Of a DNA stretch of 64,000 nt, positions 58,277 to 64,000 are shown piece after piece (the stretch's first letter is position 1; each line of letters begins with the position of its first letter). A model generated the notes under the pieces. The model searched no databases. It was given only the letters and a program-made list of their open reading frames with translations, and had not been told where the DNA came from. The position numbers and the translations under genes were made by a program. The DNA comes from DATBSK01 sp964501785 (lineage in GTDB: Bacteria > Actinomycetota > Acidimicrobiia > IMCC26256 > PALSA-555), in assembly GCA_964501785.1 (NCBI GenBank), contig CAZCUD010000016.1:1-64000 (forward strand). The letters run 5' to 3'.

Positions 58277-59395
58277 ATGAGCCTGCGCGTGCTCGTGATC
58301 GGCGGTACTGGTCCGACGGGCATCCCCATCGTGGAAGGGCTCGTGGCGCGGGGCCACGACGTGACGATCCTGCACCGCGGCACGCACGAGCGCGCCGAGA
58401 CGCCGGCATCCGTCCGTCACCTCCACCACGACCCCTACGACGACGCGGACCTCGAGCGAGGGCTCGGCGGCGAGACCTACGACGTGCTGCTCGCCATGTA
58501 CGGCCGGCTGCGCTCCATCGCCCGCCTGTCGGCCGGGAAGGTCGGCGCGTTCGTGTCGGTCGGCGGTGTGCCGGCGTACCGGGGATGGATGAACCCGTGG
58601 CTCCACGACCCGCCGGGCCTTCCGGTCCCGGTGGCGGAGGACGCCCCGACGGTCGACGAGCCCGAGCAGGACGAGAAGGGCTTTCGCATCGTGCGCACGG
58701 AGAGCGCGGTGTTCGAGCACCATCCCCGTGCGGCGCACTTCCGGTACCCGTACGTGTACGGCCCGTACCAGCTCGCGCCCCGAGAATGGTCGATCGTGCG
58801 TCGGGTGCTCGACGGGCGAGAGCGCATCGTCGTGGCCGACGACGGGCTCACCCTGCACCACCACGGGTTCACGCGGAACCTCGCCCGTGCGGTGCTGCTC
58901 GCCGTCGACCAGCCCGACTCGGCAGCCGGGCTCGTGTTCAACGCTGCCGACGAGGAGGTGCTCTCGGTCCGGCAGGTCATCGAGCTCGTGGCCGGCGCGC
59001 TCGGTCACACCTTCGAGATCGTGTCGATGCCGCACGACCTCGCGGTGCCCGCGCGGCCCGTGCTCGCCCAACCGCTGCCCACGCACCGGGTGCTCGACCT
59101 GACGCGCGTGCGCACGGTGCTCGGCTACCGCGACGAGGTGCAGGCACGCGACGCGCTCGCGCTGACGGCGCGATGGCTCGCCGAGCACCCGCACGAACGC
59201 GGCGGTACCGAGGAGATGGTGCTCACCGACCCGTTCGACTACCCGGCGGAGGACCGCCTGATCGACGCCTGGCTCGCGGCCCGGGGCGACGTGGCGCACT
59301 TCGCCGAGGGGTTCGCGAGCCCGCCCGGGTACGGGCTCGCCTACAGCGGCCCCGGCGGCCGCCCCCGCACGAACCCGGAGTTCGACGACGCCTGA
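58277..59395 (+). CDS. NAD-dependent epimerase/dehydratase family protein
   Basis: A 372-residue extended-SDR protein. VLVIGGTGPTGIPIVEGL at the N-terminus is the dinucleotide loop and FRYPYVYGPYQL near residue 156 is the typical segment after the active site, but the usual Tyr-x-x-x-Lys is replaced by RIVRTESAVFEHH, so it may be non-catalytic or use another mechanism. Its C-terminal third (residues about 230-370) is longer than in sugar epimerases. Substrate unknown. ATG 58277 follows TACGCT by 9 nt and has no ribosome site. Confidence 0.8.
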   Translation: MSLRVLVIGGTGPTGIPIVEGLVARGHDVTILHRGTHERAETPASVRHLHHDPYDDADLERGLGGETYDVLLAMYGRLRSIARLSAGKVGAFVSVGGVPAYRGWMNPWLHDPPGLPVPVAEDAPTVDEPEQDEKGFRIVRTESAVFEHHPRAAHFRYPYVYGPYQLAPREWSIVRRVLDGRERIVVADDGLTLHHHGFTRNLARAVLLAVDQPDSAAGLVFNAADEEVLSVRQVIELVAGALGHTFEIVSMPHDLAVPARPVLAQPLPTHRVLDLTRVRTVLGYRDEVQARDALALTARWLAEHPHERGGTEEMVLTDPFDYPAEDRLIDAWLAARGDVAHFAEGFASPPGYGLAYSGPGGRPRTNPEFDDA

Positions 59396-59405
59396 TCTGG
59401 ACCGG

Positions 59406-60449
59406 TCAGTAGCCGTCGGTCAGGTCGACGACGTTGCGGAGGGGCTCCCCGGCGACGAACCGGGACAGGTTGTCGCAGAAGAGGTCGAACGCGCGCTCCC
59501 CGTACCGCTCCACGCTCGCGGAGCTGTGGGGCGAGACGTAGAGGTTCGGCGCGTCCCACAGCGGGTCGTCGGGCGGGAGCGGCTCGGTGCGAGCCACGTC
59601 GATCGCCGCGGCCCCGAGATGGCCGGACTCGAGCGCCCCGATCAGCGCGCCCTCGTCGACGAGGGTCCCCCGCGCGACGTTGACGAAGATCGCGCCTGCG
59701 GGCATCGCCGCGAACGCCGCCGCGTCGAACAGGTCGGCGTTGTCGTCGTTGCCCGGCGCGGACAGCACCACGACGTCGGCGCGCGCGAGCACCTCGTGCA
59801 GGGAACCCGGCCCGAACAGCTCGTCGACGTCGGGATCGGAGGCGCCCGCGCTCCAGCGGCGCCTGATCCCGAGCAGGTGCACGTCGAAGCCACGGAACCG
59901 CTTCGCGACGTCCCGACCGATGGCGCCGAGCCCGACGATCGCGACCGTCCGACCCTCCAGGCGTCCGCCGAGCGCCATCTCCCAGCGATGGTCGCGCGCG
60001 TTGGCGTCGTGGACCGGGAGGCGCTTGACGATCTGGAGCACGCGGGCGAGGACCCATTCGGCGATCGGTGCCGAGGCGATCCCCGCGCCGTTGGTCAGGG
60101 TGATCCCGCCTTCGGGCAGCCGCGCGCTCACGTACTGGCCGACACCCGAGCCCATGCACTGCACCCAGGCGAGGTTCGGCGCGAGCGGGGGGAGGTCCAT
60201 CGGCACGTCGAGCGTGAACACCACGTGGGCCCGGGCGAACGCGTCTCGCTGCTCGTCGGTCAGCGCGGGCGCGCGCGTGCGCAGATCCTCGGAGAACGGG
60301 TCCTGCTCGCGTGCCGTCCGCAGGTCGTGCTCGACCTCGAACGGTGTGGTCAGGATCTCGACGTCACCGGCGATGCTCGCGAGACGCTCCGCGTCGACGA
60401 ACGGCACGAGCATCGGGAACGGGACGTAGACGACGAGCGGCTCACCCAT
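59406..60449 (-). CDS. D-2-hydroxyacid dehydrogenase
   Basis: A 347-residue NAD-linked dehydrogenase that interconverts 2-hydroxy and 2-keto acids. The cofactor domain has VAIVGLGAIGRDVAKRF near residue 170, VNVARGTLVDEGALI near residue 255 with the catalytic Arg, and WDAPNLYVSPHSS near residue 304 with the His; EPLPPDDP before it matches the Glu-containing segment. It follows the cupin gene by 9 bp on the minus strand and ends 10 bp from the convergent epimerase gene. Substrate unknown. Confidence 0.87.
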   Translation of the reverse strand: MGEPLVVYVPFPMLVPFVDAERLASIAGDVEILTTPFEVEHDLRTAREQDPFSEDLRTRAPALTDEQRDAFARAHVVFTLDVPMDLPPLAPNLAWVQCMGSGVGQYVSARLPEGGITLTNGAGIASAPIAEWVLARVLQIVKRLPVHDANARDHRWEMALGGRLEGRTVAIVGLGAIGRDVAKRFRGFDVHLLGIRRRWSAGASDPDVDELFGPGSLHEVLARADVVVLSAPGNDDNADLFDAAAFAAMPAGAIFVNVARGTLVDEGALIGALESGHLGAAAIDVARTEPLPPDDPLWDAPNLYVSPHSSASVERYGERAFDLFCDNLSRFVAGEPLRNVVDLTDGY

Positions 60450-60458
60450 GCCGAGTGC

Positions 60459-61022
60459 TCAATCGCCGGCACCGGCCCAGTGCGTCCGCAGGTCGGACAG
60501 CCACTCCGGGTACTCGAGCGGCGGGTCGGGCAGCGGCTCGGCACCGGCCTCGTCGAGCGCGGCGCGGAACGCGTCGGGGTCGTCGCCCCAGCTGCGCGGG
60601 TCGCCCATCATGACCTCGAACATGGTGGCGCCCTCGGACCCGGCGACGATCGGCCCGAACGATGCGCCGAACGGCAGCTCGATGTGGGTGCCCTTCGGGC
60701 ACTCGTGGCCACCGACGGTCACCGAGCCCTCCAGCACGAAGACGACGTGCGGGCTGTAGTGGCCGTGACGCCGCACGATCATCCCCGGGTCGTACTCGGC
60801 GTAGACGGTGAGGTACTGCGGGTCGGGCGAGAAGGCGAACCACTTCTCCCGGACCTGGGCCTCGCTGCCGTCGGCGTTGCGCTGCGCCTTGACGGCCTGC
60901 CACGGCACGTCGGGATCGTCGAAGTGGCGGAAGATCGGCTCCTTGCCGGGGACCTTGGGGTTCAGCGGCGCCTCCACGACGCCGGCCGAGCTCGCTCCTG
61001 CGCTGCTGGGCTCTGGGCTCAT
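60459..61022 (-). CDS. Cupin domain protein
   Basis: A 187-residue single-cupin protein. The barrel spans about residues 70-140: IVRRHGHYSPHVVFVLEGSV near residue 80 (two His and the first cupin motif) and GGHECPKGTHIELPFG near residue 103 (second motif). Metal-binding His residues are present, so it may be an oxygenase or isomerase, or a ligand-binding protein. A TAGCGT box inside a 23-bp palindrome ends 6 nt before ATG 61022. It is co-transcribed with the dehydrogenase. Confidence 0.8.
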   Translation of the reverse strand: MSPEPSSAGASSAGVVEAPLNPKVPGKEPIFRHFDDPDVPWQAVKAQRNADGSEAQVREKWFAFSPDPQYLTVYAEYDPGMIVRRHGHYSPHVVFVLEGSVTVGGHECPKGTHIELPFGASFGPIVAGSEGATMFEVMMGDPRSWGDDPDAFRAALDEAGAEPLPDPPLEYPEWLSDLRTHWAGAGD

Positions 61023-61027
61023 GTGCC

Positions 61028-61050
61028 CACGCTACGCGCGGCGTAGCGTG
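61028..61050. promoter_or_regulatory. 23-bp perfect palindrome holding two divergent TAGCGT -10 boxes
   Basis: CACGCTACGC (61028-61037), GCG, GCGTAGCGTG (61041-61050). The left arm holds TAGCGT on the minus strand (61029-61034), 6 nt from the cupin ATG; the right arm holds TAGCGT on the plus strand (61044-61049), 8 nt from GTG 61058. Confidence 0.65.
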
Positions 61051-61057
61051 CTGCGCC

Positions 61058-62269
61058 GTGGGAGGAAGCCTCAGCGAACGAGACGGACCGATGCGCGGGA
61101 TCCGGGTGGTCGACTGCTCGATCGCCCTGACCGGCCCCTATGCGGTCGCGCTCCTCGCCGATCAGGGCGCCGACGTCGTCAAGGTCGAGCGCCCCGGGTT
61201 CGGCGACATCGCGCGGTACGTGGGCGTGTCCGTCAACGGCACGAGCGCGCTCTACACGATGTGCAACCGCGGGAAGCGCTCCATCGCCGTCGACATCACG
61301 ACACCCGACGGACGTGAGATCGTCGCACGCCTCGCGCGGGACGCCGACGTGTTCATCGAGAACTTCCGACCCGGTGTACTCGAGCGCGCGGGCCTCGGAT
61401 ACGACGAGCTCGCGGCCGAGAACGGCGCGCTCGTCTACGCGTCCCTCACCGGGTTCGGGCCCGAAGGCCCGTATGCGGCCAAGAGCGCCTACGACACCGT
61501 CATCCAGGCCTACGGGGGGTTCGCGGCGAACCAGGCCGACCCGGACACCGATGAGCCGCGCTTCCTCAACCAGACCGCGGCCGACAAGGTGACCGCGATG
61601 TTCGCGGCGCAGGCCATCACCGCGGCCCTGTTCGCGCGTGAGCGCGGTGCAGGGGGACAGCACCTCCAGCTCTCGATGCTCGACGCGGTCGTGTCGTTCC
61701 TCTGGGCCGACGCCGCCGGCAACGAGGTCCTCCTCGACTCCGATCGCAGCATGAAGTCGAGCTTCTCGTCGGGCTTCCGCCCGTTCGCGTTCACCGACGG
61801 TCACGGGGTCGTGACCCCCACGTCGGACGCGGACTTCGTCGGCATGTGCAAGGGGTTCGGCGTCGACGGCTACGACGACCCGCGGGTGGCGACCATCGTG
61901 GCCCGGGCCCAGAACCGCGAAGCGATGCAGGTGATCATGACCCGCTGCTACGAGGCCGCGGCGAAGCTCAGCACCGCGGAGGCGATGGCGCGCCTCGAGG
62001 CCGAGCGCGTGCCGTGCGGCGTCGTCGTCGCGCCCGAGGACCTCCCCGACGACCCGCACGTGCAGGCGATCGGCCTGTTCGAGGAGAGCGAGGACCCCGT
62101 GGTCGGGCGGGTCCGGCGCCCGCGCCACCCGGCCCGGTTCGGCGCCACGCCGGCCGACCTCGGCGCCTCCGCTCCGGCGCTCGGCCAGCACACCGACGAG
62201 GTCCTCGGTGAGCTCGGGTTCGGCGCGGCCGAGATCGGCCGCCTGCGGGACTCCGGGAGCGTCTCCTAG
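61058..62269 (+). CDS. CaiB/BaiF family (class III) CoA transferase
   Basis: A 403-residue CoA transferase. IRVVDCSIALTGPYAVALLADQ near residue 15, VVKVERPGFGD near 40, NRGKRSIAVDI near 70 and ADVFIENFRPGV near 96 follow the family; Asp176 in QTAADKVTAM sits where the catalytic Asp of FRC lies, unlike the copy at 44497. It moves CoA onto a carboxylic acid, probably opening degradation of an unusual acid. GTG 61058 fits the leaderless promoter; an internal ATG at 61091 is the alternative. Confidence 0.88.
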   Translation: MGGSLSERDGPMRGIRVVDCSIALTGPYAVALLADQGADVVKVERPGFGDIARYVGVSVNGTSALYTMCNRGKRSIAVDITTPDGREIVARLARDADVFIENFRPGVLERAGLGYDELAAENGALVYASLTGFGPEGPYAAKSAYDTVIQAYGGFAANQADPDTDEPRFLNQTAADKVTAMFAAQAITAALFARERGAGGQHLQLSMLDAVVSFLWADAAGNEVLLDSDRSMKSSFSSGFRPFAFTDGHGVVTPTSDADFVGMCKGFGVDGYDDPRVATIVARAQNREAMQVIMTRCYEAAAKLSTAEAMARLEAERVPCGVVVAPEDLPDDPHVQAIGLFEESEDPVVGRVRRPRHPARFGATPADLGASAPALGQHTDEVLGELGFGAAEIGRLRDSGSVS

Positions 62270-62303
62270 GGACCTCACGGCGAGGCAGGGCAACGGGGAG
62301 CGA

Positions 62304-62334
62304 GCTCCCAGGGGGCTCCCAGGCTCCTCACAGG
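62304..62334. promoter_or_regulatory. Three direct repeats at 11-bp spacing upstream of the response regulator
   Basis: GCTCCCAGG (62304-62312), GCTCCCAGG (62315-62323) and CCTCACAGG (62326-62334), the third matching at 7 of 9 bases. The 11-bp period places all three on one face of the helix, as for OmpR/PhoB-type dimers in tandem. The array ends 9 bp before the -10 box, where an activator would contact polymerase. Confidence 0.6.
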
Positions 62335-62343
62335 TGCTCGACC

Positions 62344-62349
62344 TACCGT
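62344..62349 (+). promoter_or_regulatory. Leaderless -10 box (TACCGT) of the two-component operon
   Basis: TACCGT ends 6 nt before ATG 62356. Confidence 0.55.
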
Positions 62350-62355
62350 GCTCGC

Positions 62356-63084
62356 ATGAGCACCGCCACCGAACCCATCGACGAGCCCGTGACCGACGCA
62401 CGCCTCCTCGTGGTCGACGACGAGGACTCGTTGCTCGACCTGCTGGGCGACGCACTGCGCTTCGCGGGCTACGAGGTGCACCTCGCCCGGAGCGGCTTCG
62501 AGGCCCTGAAGCAGGCCGCCGACGTCGCTCCGACGCTGATCCTCCTCGACGTCAACCTGCCCGACCTCGACGGCTTCGAGGTCTGCCAGCGGCTCCGACG
62601 CGACGGCTCGGACGTGCCGGTCATCTTCCTGACTGCACGCGACGACCCCGCCGACCTGCGCAGCGGGTTCACCCGCGGCGGCGACGACTACGTCACCAAG
62701 CCGTTCTCGCTGGAGGAGCTCAACTTCCGGATCCAGGCGATCCTCCGGCGCACGGCGGCCCGCAGCGAACGCTCCGAAGAGGTGCTCGAGTGCGCCGATC
62801 TGCGCATGGACACCGCTGCGCACCGCGTCACGCGCGGCGACACCGAGGTCGAGCTCTCACCCACCGAGTTCCGACTCCTGCGGTACCTGCTGCTCAATCG
62901 GGGCCGGGTCCTGTCGAAGGCGCAGATCCTCGACCACGTCTGGCAGTACGACTTCGGGGGTGACGGATCGGTCGTCGAGACCTACATCAGCTACCTCCGC
63001 AAGAAGGTCGACTCGTGCGAGCCGCGTCTGATCAAGACGGTGCGCGGGTTCGGCTACGCGATCCGCGAGCCCGAGACGACGTGA
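62356..63084 (+). CDS. OmpR-family response regulator
   Basis: A 242-residue DNA-binding regulator. The receiver domain (about 16-130) has the acidic pair Asp21-Asp22 in VVDDEDSLL, the phosphorylated Asp65 in LLDVNLPDLDG, the switch Thr in FLTARDD and Lys115 in VTKPFS. The winged-helix output domain (about 145-238) has LSPTEFRLLRYLLLN and the recognition helix VVETYISYLRKKVD, then GFGYAI. It is coupled to the kinase gene by a GTGA overlap. The three repeats upstream of its own promoter suggest autoregulation. Confidence 0.93.
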   Translation: MSTATEPIDEPVTDARLLVVDDEDSLLDLLGDALRFAGYEVHLARSGFEALKQAADVAPTLILLDVNLPDLDGFEVCQRLRRDGSDVPVIFLTARDDPADLRSGFTRGGDDYVTKPFSLEELNFRIQAILRRTAARSERSEEVLECADLRMDTAAHRVTRGDTEVELSPTEFRLLRYLLLNRGRVLSKAQILDHVWQYDFGGDGSVVETYISYLRKKVDSCEPRLIKTVRGFGYAIREPETT

Positions 63085-64000
63085 CGATCAGGGCGCGCCT
63101 CACCCTCGCGGTCGTCGTGCTCCTCGTGGCGCTGACCGCCGTGCTGGGCGTCGTGACGATCCGCGCGACCGAGGCGTCGATGACCGACCAGATCGACGAG
63201 CGGCTCCGCTCGATCGCGGACCGACCGCCCGCGCCTCGCGGCGGGCGCGGCGAACAGGGTCAGGGCACCGACACCGGCGATCGCTACCGGGACGTCGGGG
63301 AGTACCTGTACTCACCGACAGGCGTCCTCCTCGACGAGCGTCCGGCCGGCTTCGCCGACGATCCCGAGCCCGGGCCCGCGATCCCGGACCCGACGAGTGC
63401 CGAGTTCGTCGAGCTCGAGGGCGATCCCGTGACGTTGCCGGCCACGTCCGGAGACCTCGACTACCGCGTGCTCGTCGCCACGTTGCGGGACGGCAACACG
63501 AAGGTGCTCGCCGAGCCCCTCACCGATCTCGACGACGCGATCGCGTCGCTCACCCGAACCTTCGTGATCGCCGGGATCGGCGTCCTCGTCATCGGTGCGG
63601 CCGTGTCGTGGCTCGTCATCCGCCGCGGCCTGCGCCCGGTCGATCGCATGATCGACACGGCGAGCGCGATCGCGGGCGGTGACCTCTCGCGACGCGTCGA
63701 CCTCGACGACGGCGACACCGAGCTCGGTCGACTCGCGCACGCGCTCGACGAGATGCTCGGCCAGCTCGAGGCGTCCTTCGACGAGCGAGCTGCGGCCCAA
63801 GCCCGGCTCGAGCAGTTCGTCGCCGACGCGTCGCACGAGCTGCGCACCCCGGTCACCGCGATCCGGGGCTACGCCGAGCTGTACCGCAGCGGAGGTCTCG
63901 CCGAGCCCGCCAACCTCGACCGGGCCATGACGCGGATCGAGCAGGAGAGCGAGCGCATGGGGGGCCTCGTCGAGGACCTGCTGCTCCTGGCGCGGCTCGA
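63081..64000 (+). CDS. Two-component sensor histidine kinase (partial, runs off the window)
   Basis: GTG 63081 opens a frame that stays open to the last base, giving the first 306 residues. A helix at about 7-28 is followed by an outer sensor region (about 29-155; DRPPAPRGGRGEQ and EYLYSPTGVLL), a second helix (about 156-178), a HAMP domain (about 180-230; GLRPVDRMI, then GDLSRRVDL), and the dimerisation region with His252 in DASHELRTPVTAIRGYAEL. The ATPase domain lies beyond 64000. It is the cognate kinase of the preceding regulator, coupled by GTGA. The sensor domain resembles that of MprB/TcrY-like actinobacterial kinases. Confidence 0.92.
   Translation, partial: MTIRARLTLAVVVLLVALTAVLGVVTIRATEASMTDQIDERLRSIADRPPAPRGGRGEQGQGTDTGDRYRDVGEYLYSPTGVLLDERPAGFADDPEPGPAIPDPTSAEFVELEGDPVTLPATSGDLDYRVLVATLRDGNTKVLAEPLTDLDDAIASLTRTFVIAGIGVLVIGAAVSWLVIRRGLRPVDRMIDTASAIAGGDLSRRVDLDDGDTELGRLAHALDEMLGQLEASFDERAAAQARLEQFVADASHELRTPVTAIRGYAELYRSGGLAEPANLDRAMTRIEQESERMGGLVEDLLLLARL

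Noticed and set aside
1..64000. tRNA, rRNA or CRISPR array
   Set aside because: Scanned for T-loop-like GGTTCGAATCC sequences, rRNA core sequences and regularly spaced identical repeats; none found. The 27-bp repeats at 9938-10153 are in-frame coding repeats without spacers.
1..64000. Insertion sequence or prophage
   Set aside because: No transposase, integrase or terminal repeats seen. Gene content and composition look uniform.

Overview
This window is high-GC DNA (about 70% by eye) packed with genes on both strands. It reads as a draft chromosome of a free-living actinobacterium, most likely class Acidimicrobiia or a relative. The signs are F420-type luciferase-like oxidoreductases, many acyl-CoA enzymes (acyl-CoA dehydrogenase, four crotonase-fold proteins, CaiB/BaiF CoA transferases, an SCP-x-like thiolase), a P450, arylsulfatases, MMPL and RDD proteins, and many GTG starts. 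Ten Ns at 13951-13960 mark an assembly join. I found no rRNA, tRNA, CRISPR array or insertion sequence. No gap between genes exceeds about 200 bp.

Layout. 1-4.3 kb: the end of an unknown gene, then a minus-strand group (plsY-like acyltransferase, MFS transporter, DegV) and two small secreted proteins. 4.3-12.6 kb: a long minus-strand chain with overlapping stops and starts: cydA, cydB, a nonapeptide-repeat protein, an RDD membrane protein, an HdeD-like protein, an amidohydrolase, a sphingosine-phosphate-lyase-like enzyme and an acyltransferase-SGNH protein. 12.7-15.8 kb: an SDR and a sulfatase interrupted by the N run. 15.9-24.6 kb: a plus-strand acyl-CoA catabolic cluster (aminotransferase, kinase-like protein, hot-dog dehydratase, three crotonases, acyl-CoA dehydrogenase, acyl-CoA ligase). 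24.6-34.5 kb: an MMPL exporter divergent from a five-gene cell-surface glycan locus whose glycosyltransferase carries an N-terminal MshEN domain, a known c-di-GMP-binding module. 34.6-43.9 kb: a thiolase with a synthase/OB-fold partner, a second sulfatase, a flippase-like protein, a GH4 glycosidase and a P450. 44-55 kb: cupredoxin, CoA transferase, secreted proteins including a SurE homologue, an LLM enzyme, a phosphotransferase, a potassium channel, an AlkB-like oxygenase with a DUF1272 protein, YihY and Bax-inhibitor-like membrane proteins. 55-64 kb: crotonase, MFS, LLM enzyme, epimerase, 2-hydroxyacid dehydrogenase, cupin, CoA transferase, and a two-component pair whose kinase runs off the end.

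Regulation is unusually readable. Many unlinked genes have a TAnnnT-type -10 box ending 5-10 nt before the start codon, with no Shine-Dalgarno, as expected of leaderless transcripts. Within operons, ATGA and GTGA overlaps are common. Candidate operators include a 23-bp palindrome holding two divergent -10 boxes (61028-61050), three 11-bp-spaced repeats before the response regulator (62304-62334), a CRP-like site before the glycan locus (26855-26870) and a CTGAC-N6-GTCAG dyad between the thiolase-partner and sulfatase promoters (37272-37287). The best candidate for an undescribed system is the 26.9-34.5 kb locus: a predicted c-di-GMP-responsive processive glycosyltransferase with an acyltransferase-SGNH protein, a secreted SGNH hydrolase and two polytopic membrane proteins.
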